A DNA stretch of 64,000 nucleotides, taken from Pseudomonas pergaminensis. Its GTDB lineage: Bacteria > Pseudomonadota > Gammaproteobacteria > Pseudomonadales > Pseudomonadaceae. Position numbers and translations under genes: made by a program. Under the pieces are notes generated by a model. That model had not been told where the DNA came from. It made no database searches and saw only the letters and a program-made list of their open reading frames with translations. Numbering within the stretch: the stretch's first letter is position 1; each line of letters begins with the position of its first letter. Where the stretch lies: positions 4,154,001 to 4,218,000 of the forward strand of contig NZ_CP078013.2 in NCBI RefSeq assembly GCF_024112395.2, read 5' to 3'. Shown here in pieces: positions 1-6,975 of the stretch.

Positions 1-436
1 GATACAACGGATTGCGCGCCCCGCAGCCGAAACCGATATTGAGTTCGGTGGTGGCGACCTTGTACAGGATGCGCACCTCGGGATGTACCGCCCACAAGGC
101 GCTGGCGGACACATCGGGATAGTGCCGGTAACTGCGTAACCCCAGACGCGTGGGCATGCCCGCCACGTCGACGGTGTCTTTGACCCCCATGCGGAACGTG
201 GCTGTGTCGTCGGTCACACTCGAGACCAGGCAACGGTATTGGCTGTCCGCCGAGCCTGCCCAGTGGTTGTACTGCCCGGCCCATTGATGCCGCAGTTGCG
301 GCTGTTCCAGCAGCAAACTGTAGCGCTGGCGCAACGGTAACCTGAGAAATTCCGGCACCGCCATGGCCTGTTCACGTTGGCTCGCGTGGCCGGACAGGTA
401 GGCAGTAATGCTCTGCTCTGCAGTACGGATGCTCAT
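1..436 (-). CDS. Amidase-signature family enzyme, N-terminal part (cut by window edge)
   Basis: Only the first 145 residues are visible; the gene runs off the left edge. The recognisable block, near residues 82-100, reads GVKDTVDVAGMPTRLG, which matches the amidase-signature segment carrying the catalytic lysine of the Ser-cisSer-Lys triad. It is followed by KVATTELNIGFGCGARNPLY, which fits the TTE-x-x-x-G...RNP segment of the same fold. The Gly/Ser-rich part with the other catalytic residues lies outside the window. The ATG at 436 follows the stop of the AMP ligase by 5 bases, so this is the last visible gene of the six-gene minus-strand operon. Family members hydrolyse or transfer amide groups; here it could release, form or trim an amide in the product. 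The family call is fairly firm, the role is inference. Confidence 0.7.
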   Translation of the reverse strand, partial: MSIRTAEQSITAYLSGHASQREQAMAVPEFLRLPLRQRYSLLLEQPQLRHQWAGQYNHWAGSADSQYRCLVSSVTDDTATFRMGVKDTVDVAGMPTRLGLRSYRHYPDVSASALWAVHPEVRILYKVATTELNIGFGCGARNPLY

Positions 437-441
437 GACTC

Positions 442-1407
442 TCAACTCCCTGTTTGCTGGATAGCCCAAGCCTGCGGCTTGCCGCTGGCCGACAAGGGCA
501 ACTGCTCGACGCGTCGAATCTGCACCGGCTTGGGAAAATGAACGCCCAGGCGCTCGATGGCCTGGGCAAGGCTCGCCTCCGTGAGTGTGGGCGAGCTGAA
601 AACCACTTCGTAGGCCTCACCGCGCAACTCATCGCGCAGGGGCATGCACGCCAGGTGCTGGCACTGGGTCACGGCACTGATTTCAGCGCGCAGGACACCC
701 AGGTCCTGGCGCACACCATTGATTTTTATCAGCTGGCTGGCACGCCCCAACCACTGGAATTGCCCATGCCCAACCGCCAGGATCCAGTCGTCGCTCTGGT
801 GCGTCAGTGCCGACACTTGTCCCTCAGCGGCCCTTGCGATTCGCGGGCTGTGCACGTTGAGTCGCGACTCCACCCCCACCGGGCTGAGCAGCGAGACATC
901 CTCGAATACCGTCCAGGCCGTGGCTGCCTCGCCAATGGGACGATGTGCAATGGCACCGGTCTCGGTCGAGCCGAGCAGTTCGATAAACGTCGCGCCCTGG
1001 CCGGCATAACGATCAACGATCGCGTACGCCTTGGAAGGCAGCGCCGAAGCGCTATGCAGTACCAGTACGGGCACCTGCGGCACCAGGCGTTTGAGCAGCG
1101 ATGCGAGCAATGTCCAGGTGCTGGCGATACACAGGATCACTGTCGGCCCCCTGACCTGCAGGTCCGGCAGCAGGAGTCCTTCCAGGGAGCAGGATTGCAA
1201 TCGGGCCCGGGTCACATCGGCACCGACCTGCCCCAGAATCATGCCGTAGATGTGTTCGGTAGGGGCGAACGACAGGATATCCGTGACACCCGCGGCCCAC
1301 GTACCGAGGATCATCCGTGCTTCCTGCTCCATCTGCCGCCGGGTGCGGGCCCACTGGCGCGGCGCGCTGGTAGACCCGGAGGTACGGAAGACATGCTCCG
1401 CGCTCAT
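442..1407 (-). CDS. Short AMP-dependent acyl/aryl ligase lacking the N-terminal subdomain
   Basis: A 321-residue adenylate-forming enzyme. The P-loop (TSGSTSAPRQ) begins at about residue 9, whereas in ordinary family members about 150 residues precede it. Other landmarks are present: LLGSTETGAIAHR (A5), GRASQLIKINGVR (A8) and LPLSASGKPQ with the C-terminal catalytic lysine (A10). The P-loop departs from the usual TSGSTGxPK. The start is fixed by the upstream ACP gene, whose stop lies 3 bases before the ATG, so the short form is not an obvious start-site error. It presumably activates an acid as the adenylate and may load the neighbouring ACP. Whether this minimal form is active alone, or works with the PaaK-like ligase of the same operon, cannot be told from sequence. 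Confidence 0.75.
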   Translation of the reverse strand: MSAEHVFRTSGSTSAPRQWARTRRQMEQEARMILGTWAAGVTDILSFAPTEHIYGMILGQVGADVTRARLQSCSLEGLLLPDLQVRGPTVILCIASTWTLLASLLKRLVPQVPVLVLHSASALPSKAYAIVDRYAGQGATFIELLGSTETGAIAHRPIGEAATAWTVFEDVSLLSPVGVESRLNVHSPRIARAAEGQVSALTHQSDDWILAVGHGQFQWLGRASQLIKINGVRQDLGVLRAEISAVTQCQHLACMPLRDELRGEAYEVVFSSPTLTEASLAQAIERLGVHFPKPVQIRRVEQLPLSASGKPQAWAIQQTGS

Positions 1408-1410
1408 CGC

Positions 1411-1695
1411 CTACACCGCCTGCAAGGTGGCAGTGTCTTCCAGGCGCTCCTTGACGAACTGCTCCATTTTTTCCAAGGTCTCGAACCAGTAGCGAACGTC
1501 GTCGCCGACATAGTCCACCTCGATACCAAACCGCTCCTCGATGGTGGTCACCACTTCAACCGCCATCAGGCTGTCGAAACGCTCGCCGATAAAGTCGCGA
1601 AAACTCTCGTCCGCGCCAATGCTGCGAACTTCAGGCCCCAGTAGTGTTTCCAGGGCGGTGCGGATATCGTCTTTTACAGTGCTGACGTTAGTCAT
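1411..1695 (-). CDS. Acyl carrier protein
   Basis: A 94-residue acidic helical protein with the phosphopantetheine attachment motif FDSLMAVEV. The serine is residue 42, followed by the typical helix II and ERFGIEV. A stand-alone ACP beside two adenylate-forming ligases points to an acid carried as a thioester during assembly. The gene lies 4 bases after the tautomerase stop and 3 bases before the AMP ligase start, so it is translationally packed into the operon. The C-terminal tail (about residues 75-94) is longer than in fatty-acid AcpP. It would need a 4'-phosphopantetheinyl transferase encoded elsewhere. Confidence 0.88.
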   Translation of the reverse strand: MTNVSTVKDDIRTALETLLGPEVRSIGADESFRDFIGERFDSLMAVEVVTTIEERFGIEVDYVGDDVRYWFETLEKMEQFVKERLEDTATLQAV

Positions 1696-1699
1696 GTTA

Positions 1700-2095
1700 T
1701 TAACCCTTGGTGGCAGCGTTAGTCAGTGTTTCACCCGTGGCGTAAAAAACACTTTCAGGAAACACATCCTCGTACTGCAGATAAAAGAATGAATCGGCAA
1801 ACTGCGTGGTAAAGAAGTTGAACAGTTGCGTGGCAAAATCCTTGCGGAAAAACTGATCACGGCTGGCGGCTATCGAGGCGCGAATAAAGAACACACGACT
1901 ACGCTTTGTTTCACCATGGTTGATCGCCATGGGTAGGCCGGCACTGAATACACTGTCTTCATCCAGCGCACTAAAAATCACCATGCAGTGCCCCGGATCC
2001 AGGCCATGGCCCTTGAGTTCCCGGGCAACTTTCAAGGCGATTTTCTTTTTCTCGCTTATTCCCAGAAACCCGGAGCGAATGTTGATCGTCGGCAC
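1700..2095 (-). CDS. Tautomerase-superfamily protein (double 4-OT-like)
   Basis: 131 residues starting Met-Pro-Thr-Ile-Asn-Ile, so removal of Met exposes the N-terminal proline used as catalytic base/acid in the 4-oxalocrotonate tautomerase superfamily. The protein looks like two beta-alpha-beta units: residues 2-55 (PTINIRSG strand, then a helix, then HCMVIFSAL strand) and about 67-120 (SRVFFIRASIAASR, helix, then SFFYLQYEDV). This is the build of fused members such as MSAD and cis-CaaD, not of the 62-residue 4-OT. Arginines at about 64-71 (Pro counted as 1) could bind a carboxylate. It probably catalyses a tautomerisation, decarboxylation or hydration of an enol/keto acid intermediate; the substrate is unknown. 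It sits 9 bases after the toroid gene. Confidence 0.75.
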   Translation of the reverse strand: MPTINIRSGFLGISEKKKIALKVARELKGHGLDPGHCMVIFSALDEDSVFSAGLPMAINHGETKRSRVFFIRASIAASRDQFFRKDFATQLFNFFTTQFADSFFYLQYEDVFPESVFYATGETLTNAATKG

Positions 2096-2104
2096 ATGAG
2101 CCTC

Positions 2105-3844
2105 TCAAGACAAATACAAGTTAGGAAGTACCGGCAACTGCCCCTTGAACCACTGCCCCACCAGACTGCCCAGGCAAGTGGACAGCGCGTCGTGCCCTTC
2201 GCGGTACATCGGTGACCAGGCGTAACCGCCGTCCGTCTCGACGTTTTCCAGGAAATACAGCACGTGAGCGCGGTCTACCTCGAGGCCGAAATCGCAGGAC
2301 GCGGCCATGGCTTCGTAGGTACTGAGCAGGTCCGGAATGCGATTGCCGGTATTGGCGAAACCACCCTGCTTGACCTTGTGCCGCCGCAACAAGGCAAGCA
2401 TTTCGTCATCATCGCGGTGGCCCAGGTATCGCAGGCATTTGAGCGCCTGGACACTGGATCGGAACGTCGGCACACCGCCCGGGAAATTGGCGAAGGCCAG
2501 CGGTTCCTGGGTGACGGCGCAACGCCTTACAAAGCGCTCCAATTGCCCGCAGTCAATTCCGTCACTGCGGCCCAACCGGGTGATGATTGAAACCGCGGAA
2601 GCCGTCGACACCATGTCCGAGCCTCGCCCCTCCCAGAAGCCGAAGCCGCCATCGGGGTTCTGGATCCGCCCCAGCCACGCCAACACGGCCTGCCGCGCCT
2701 GCGGCGAGTCGCGCAGCGCACCGGCCGCCAAGGCCCACGCCGTACAACGTACTTCTGCGCCACGGCCGGGCATATACATGACGCCGGCTTCGTTGGGCAG
2801 TTGACAGCCCTCGATCCACCTCACCGCCGAGGCACGGGCATGCGGGGAGAGGCGGCCATCCAGGACGGTGGCGGCAGTGGTCAAGACATCCGCCGCCGCG
2901 CTTTTTTCACGGTAGGTGTAGCCGCCATTGTCGACATAAAGCTGCTGGACAAACCGGCTGACGCCCAAGGCCAGCCCACTTACATCCTGGCCCAGGGCCT
3001 TGAGCGAACCGACCGCACAAAACACCGCCCATACGTCTTCACAGTCATAGCCTTGCCAGCGCACAAACCCGCCTTCAGGGCCACGCAACGACTCGATCCA
3101 CGCGACGCAATCGGCACTGTGCAATGGTGCGGTTCCCAGTGCGGCGAGGGTCGCAGTGGTGCGATAGGTGGCCCACAGGCACGGTGTATCCGCCGCTTCA
3201 CTGAAACGAAACCCGCCCCCTTCCAGCTGCTGGGCCTGCATCCAGTGGACCAGTCGATCCATATCCCATGCAGGCACCCAGTCGCCTTGCTGGCTGAGCG
3301 CCTTCCAAGCCATCACGCCATAAAAGCACGCGCGCACATCGGCCTTGTTACGCTGGGCAAACGCGGGCGACCAACTCAGCCCGCCATTTTCACACTGCAA
3401 TGCACTGAGCCACTCGAGCAGCATGGCCGGCTCTTTCACTTGACCGTGGCACACATTGATCAAGGTGCGTACGGCATAGTGCGTCGCCCACACGTCCGCG
3501 CTCTGCCCCGCGCACATGGCGTAGGCCTGCCCGTCCCACAGGCTGTCCAGCCATGGTTCGGTCTTTTCCGACACCTGTTCCAATGCGCCGAGATCGTTGA
3601 GGGTTTCCGTGCAGTAAAACGTTGCCCAGGCATCCGAAGGCATGCCTTTGCTCCAGGCATAGCCACCATCGCGATTCAATCGCGTCTCGATGTAGCGACG
3701 AATCTGCGGCTGGTCGACGGAATGCAACTGATCGATCCAGGCCAGGCTGCGGATGGCCGCATACGTGCACCAGAGGTCCGGTTGGCCACTGACCACCGCG
3801 CGGCCCTCGGGGAAACGTGGCGGGATCGGACTGAAGGCATTCAT
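2105..3844 (-). CDS. Prenyltransferase/squalene-cyclase-repeat (alpha/alpha toroid) protein
   Basis: 579 residues made of about ten repeats of the form GG(Y/F)xW...D(A/V)WATxxAxxxL, for example DGGYAWSKGMPSDAWATFY near the N terminus and DGGYAWSPMYREGHDALST near the C terminus. This is the repeat of the protein-prenyltransferase beta subunit and class II terpene cyclase toroids, and the length suits two stacked barrels. I see no DxDD acid motif (the nearest is DCED, which falls on the ordinary repeat Asp) and no clear QW motifs, so a squalene-hopene-like cyclase is not supported. The start is the ATG at 3844, whose ATGA overlaps the ligase stop; an upstream in-frame extension would lie inside the ligase gene. 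No signal peptide or membrane segment. Its role, whether cyclase, transferase or scaffold, is unknown. Confidence 0.75.
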   Translation of the reverse strand: MNAFSPIPPRFPEGRAVVSGQPDLWCTYAAIRSLAWIDQLHSVDQPQIRRYIETRLNRDGGYAWSKGMPSDAWATFYCTETLNDLGALEQVSEKTEPWLDSLWDGQAYAMCAGQSADVWATHYAVRTLINVCHGQVKEPAMLLEWLSALQCENGGLSWSPAFAQRNKADVRACFYGVMAWKALSQQGDWVPAWDMDRLVHWMQAQQLEGGGFRFSEAADTPCLWATYRTTATLAALGTAPLHSADCVAWIESLRGPEGGFVRWQGYDCEDVWAVFCAVGSLKALGQDVSGLALGVSRFVQQLYVDNGGYTYREKSAAADVLTTAATVLDGRLSPHARASAVRWIEGCQLPNEAGVMYMPGRGAEVRCTAWALAAGALRDSPQARQAVLAWLGRIQNPDGGFGFWEGRGSDMVSTASAVSIITRLGRSDGIDCGQLERFVRRCAVTQEPLAFANFPGGVPTFRSSVQALKCLRYLGHRDDDEMLALLRRHKVKQGGFANTGNRIPDLLSTYEAMAASCDFGLEVDRAHVLYFLENVETDGGYAWSPMYREGHDALSTCLGSLVGQWFKGQLPVLPNLYLS

Positions 3845-5157
3845 TGCTGGCCACCGACAAAGCGCAGGTTGGTTTTTTTCCAGCTTTTTTGCGAGGCGCC
3901 ACTCTTGCTGACCGCCGCCAGGTTGTTGACGAACAGGATCCTGTCCCACTGCAGGTTCATGCGTTCCTGGGAGCACTCGCGCAACGAGTCTGCGAGCCCG
4001 GCTTCCAGCGCGTTGTCCCAGACCACGTCGCGCTCCAGGATCAGGCTGGCACTGTCGGTCGTACGGTCCACCTCGATCATGTAGCCGGTGGCGTTGCTGG
4101 TGCCGTAGACGATTTCCTCGATCTTGCGGATTTCAAGGTCCACTCCGGAGACCATGACAGCGTCGGAATCTCGACCGTTGACCATCATTGTCGGTCCAGG
4201 CAAACCGACTGCACACTCGGACGTGATGGTCACGCTGTCGCCGGTGTCCAGGCGCAACAGGGGGCGGGCGTAAAGATTCAGCGGGGTGACGACCAGGCGC
4301 CCGCTGGCGCCTTTGCTCAAGGGTACGATCTGACCGCTGGCGGTCACCAATTCGAAGTAGTTGGTACCCGTGGTCAAACGTTGCACCTTGCCCTGGGTCA
4401 CCGCCGCCAAGGTGCCGGTTTCGGTGCTGCCGTAGCTGGCGTCGTGAATATCGCAAGCCCACCACTGCGCCAGTTTTTCCCGGAATGGCCGGGTATTGAC
4501 CTCGCCCAGCAACATGATCGCCTTGATCGACTCACTGACACGCTCCAGCATCTGCCGCTGCTTGAGGTAGCGCGTGAGCTGGACGAGGACCCCCGGCGCG
4601 ATAAAGATCACCGTCGGACGGTACACCTCGAACATCTTGCACAGGCGCTCCCAATCGGTGATACCGGTGGTGAAGGGGTAGGCACGCACATGGGAGACAT
4701 CGAGGTATTCGCACACATTGGCGATCAAGTCGCCCACTGGAACGATGTCTGACGGCATCAGATTGGCGACCCGCGAACCGGGCTCGATAACGTGTCGCCA
4801 GTGGAACGCTACCGACACCGCGTTCCAAATGATGTCTTCCTTGAGCCTGGGGCTGGGGGTCGGCTCGCCGGTGGTGCCGGTGGTTGCGTAATACTTGGCG
4901 GCCTGGCCGTATTCAACGGTGCAGAATGCACGTGGAGAACCTTTCAGGCTGGCCTTGGGTGTCAGCGCCAGGGCCTGGAACCCGGCAAAACTGTAGTCAC
5001 CCAGGGCATGGTAGAACTCGCTCTTGCGAGCACGTTCCCATACGGCCCGCAGTTTTCGCTCATAGAAAGGGGCGTCGGGGATCAACTCCCCATGACGCAG
5101 GATTTCGCTTTCGGCGCCCTGCAAAACCCCATAGTAATGATCGTTATGCACTAACAT
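3841..5157 (-). CDS. PaaK-like adenylate-forming ligase
   Basis: 438 residues of the phenylacetate-CoA ligase branch of adenylate-forming enzymes. The P-loop is YYATTGTTGEPTPSPR (about residues 89-104), the A5 motif is YGSTETG, and LLRLDTGD carries the ribose-binding Asp. The C terminus has a lysine-rich SGASQKSWKK. PaaK-type enzymes often activate aromatic acids to CoA or ACP thioesters, and a shikimate-pathway enzyme sits just across the divergent promoter, so an aryl acid is a reasonable but unproven substrate. It is the first gene of the minus-strand operon; its stop overlaps the start of the toroid gene in ATGA, so the two are probably translationally coupled. Confidence 0.82.
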   Translation of the reverse strand: MLVHNDHYYGVLQGAESEILRHGELIPDAPFYERKLRAVWERARKSEFYHALGDYSFAGFQALALTPKASLKGSPRAFCTVEYGQAAKYYATTGTTGEPTPSPRLKEDIIWNAVSVAFHWRHVIEPGSRVANLMPSDIVPVGDLIANVCEYLDVSHVRAYPFTTGITDWERLCKMFEVYRPTVIFIAPGVLVQLTRYLKQRQMLERVSESIKAIMLLGEVNTRPFREKLAQWWACDIHDASYGSTETGTLAAVTQGKVQRLTTGTNYFELVTASGQIVPLSKGASGRLVVTPLNLYARPLLRLDTGDSVTITSECAVGLPGPTMMVNGRDSDAVMVSGVDLEIRKIEEIVYGTSNATGYMIEVDRTTDSASLILERDVVWDNALEAGLADSLRECSQERMNLQWDRILFVNNLAAVSKSGASQKSWKKTNLRFVGGQQ

Positions 5158-5291
5158 TAACTTGCCCTCGTTAAAAAACCCCAGCGAGAATTGGCGAGCC
5201 GAGCGATAAAGTAAAATACTTTCGCGGTCTATTTGTAAGAGCCTGCAGATATCAGAGAAAACGCCCGATACTTGGCGACCCGGCGATATTA

Positions 5292-5350
5292 TTTAGTTAG
5301 GGTCGTGCCCCCGCGATACGCGAGTCGCCCGCACATTACAACTAACTAAA
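5292..5350. promoter_or_regulatory. Inverted repeat in divergent promoter region, possible operator
   Basis: Two perfect 9-bp arms, TTTAGTTAG at 5292-5300 and CTAACTAAA at 5342-5350, lie 41 bases apart in the region shared by the ligase operon and the DAHP synthase gene. Between them is a smaller palindrome, CGCGATACGCG (5312-5322). The arrangement looks like paired half-sites for a regulator that could control both directions. No regulator gene is visible in this cluster, so the binding protein is unknown. Confidence 0.4.
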
Positions 5351-5426
5351 CAGTTCACAGCTCTCTAACACTGGGGGGCACCACGCGCCGACTAATACCC
5401 GCCAAAAGTATTAAACAGAGACTTTT

Positions 5427-5454
5427 ATAGTATTTCTCATCTCACTGTTGTCAC
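5427..5454 (-). promoter_or_regulatory. Candidate sigma-70 promoter of the ligase operon
   Basis: On the minus strand GTGACA (5449-5454) and TACTAT (5427-5432) are separated by 16 bases, an acceptable sigma-70 pair for the operon starting at 5157. It would give a leader of about 260 bases that contains the inverted repeat at 5292-5350. In the 427-base gap 5158-5584 I see no other coding potential. Confidence 0.3.
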
Positions 5455-5584
5455 CGCACTATCACCGCCACCTTGCAAAAACGAGTTCCGGGCATAACCA
5501 CGACAGTCGCTTAAAAGACGGCGCCAACTTAGTGCACTTGCACCGGCGGGACCTTCGACTTATGCACCGACAAGGAGACGCTGA

Positions 5585-6946
5585 ATGCTGACGACACACA
5601 AACACTTCCAGGCCAACGCCACTGGCTGGACACCCGATACGTGGCGCTCACGCACGGCCCTGCACCAGCCCGTCTACCCCTGCCCCACCGAACTCCAGCA
5701 TACCTTGCAGCGACTGGCCCAGCGGCCCGCGCTGGTGAGCGCTGGCAAGATCCTGCAACTCAAGACCTTGATCGCCCAGGCGCAGGACGGCCAAGGCTTC
5801 ATCCTGCAAGGCGGCGATTGCGCGGAGTCTTTTGACCACTGCTCCAGGGAGACCACCGCCAGCCAGGTCAAAGTGCTGCAACAAATGACTCAAGTACTGA
5901 TGCAGCGCCTGCAAATGCCGGTGATCTGCCTGGCGCGCCTGGCTGGGCAATACGCCAAGCCGCGTTCCAGCGACAGCGAAACCCTGGGCCAGGAAACCCT
6001 GCCGGTGTACCGCGGTGACATCGTCAACGGCAGCACGTTTAGCCCACAAGAACGCCGCGCCGACCCGCAACGCCTGCTGCAGGCTTACAGTTGTTGCGCT
6101 TCAACCCTGGGGTTTGTCCGTGCCCTGTATGAAACCGGTATCGATGACCTGCTCAAGCCCGCGCACTGGAGCACGGCATGGATCGACACGCACCCTGAGA
6201 GAGCCGCCTTCCATCGCACAATCCAGGGTGTGCAGCACACCGCGCAATTCATGGCGGCGCTGGCAGGCAGCGACACCGACCGTTTTCTGCACCGTGAAAC
6301 CTTTGTGTCCCACGAAGCCCTGCTGCTGGACTACGAGCATGCCCTGACGCGCCAAGAACCGGGTTTCGACGGCTGGTTCAACCTGTCCACGCACTTTCCC
6401 TGGATCGGCAAACGCACTGCCGACCTGGAAGGCGCGCATGTGGAGTACTGTCGCGGCATCCGCAATCCATTGGGTGTGAAAGTGGGTGCCGAGGTCAGCC
6501 CCGACGCCTTGCTGGCGCTGATCGAGCGACTCAATCCCCACAACGAACCGGGCCGACTGACACTGATTCACCGCATGGGCGCTGACCAACTGCGCAAGGC
6601 ACTCCCGCCCTTGCTCAACGCCGTCACTCGCTCAGGCGCCAAGGTGCTGTGGCTATGCGACCCCATGCACGGCAATACCGAGACCCTGGCCTGCGGTACA
6701 AAAACCCGACGTTTCGAGCAGATCATGGGCGAGATCGAGGTGGCCTTCAGTGTCCATCGCGAACATGGCACGCGTTTGGGCGGCCTGCACTTGGAGCTCA
6801 CAGGGGAGCACGTCACCGAGTGTCTGGGCGGGGCACGCAACCTGCAGCCCGAGGACCTGTCCCGTCGTTACTTGAGCAAGGTCGACCCGCGCCTCAACTA
6901 TGAACAAGCCCTTGAACTGGCGTTGCGCGTCGCACACCTGACCTGA
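5585..6946 (+). CDS. Class II 3-deoxy-7-phosphoheptulonate (DAHP) synthase
   Basis: 453 residues with the signatures of plant-type/PhzC-like DAHP synthase: GWTPDTWRS near the N terminus, FILQGGDCAESF (metal-ligand Cys79), ARLAGQYAKPRSS (PEP-binding Arg), CDPMHGNT, LTGEHVTECLGG and VDPRLNYEQAL. It condenses PEP and erythrose-4-phosphate, the first step of the shikimate pathway. A separate class I enzyme is encoded at 37730, so this copy is probably dedicated to the adjacent biosynthetic operon, as phzC is in phenazine clusters. The start is supported by AAGGAG at 5572-5577. The MFS gene follows after 29 bases and is probably cotranscribed. Feedback insensitivity is plausible but cannot be read here. 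Confidence 0.88.
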   Translation: MLTTHKHFQANATGWTPDTWRSRTALHQPVYPCPTELQHTLQRLAQRPALVSAGKILQLKTLIAQAQDGQGFILQGGDCAESFDHCSRETTASQVKVLQQMTQVLMQRLQMPVICLARLAGQYAKPRSSDSETLGQETLPVYRGDIVNGSTFSPQERRADPQRLLQAYSCCASTLGFVRALYETGIDDLLKPAHWSTAWIDTHPERAAFHRTIQGVQHTAQFMAALAGSDTDRFLHRETFVSHEALLLDYEHALTRQEPGFDGWFNLSTHFPWIGKRTADLEGAHVEYCRGIRNPLGVKVGAEVSPDALLALIERLNPHNEPGRLTLIHRMGADQLRKALPPLLNAVTRSGAKVLWLCDPMHGNTETLACGTKTRRFEQIMGEIEVAFSVHREHGTRLGGLHLELTGEHVTECLGGARNLQPEDLSRRYLSKVDPRLNYEQALELALRVAHLT

Positions 6947-6975
6947 ACCCGCCCTCCTCCCACCACTGAGTTCCT

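Noticed and set aside
454..1644. 396-residue plus-strand open frame
   Set aside because: Opposite strand of the AMP ligase and ACP genes, which have clear motifs and operon spacing.
2105..3844. Squalene-hopene cyclase
   Set aside because: No DxDD motif and no clear QW motifs; the repeats are closer to the prenyltransferase type.
3845..3976. Longer start for the toroid protein at 3976
   Set aside because: The extra 44 residues lie inside the ligase gene and show no toroid repeat; the ATGA overlap at 3844 is the natural start.
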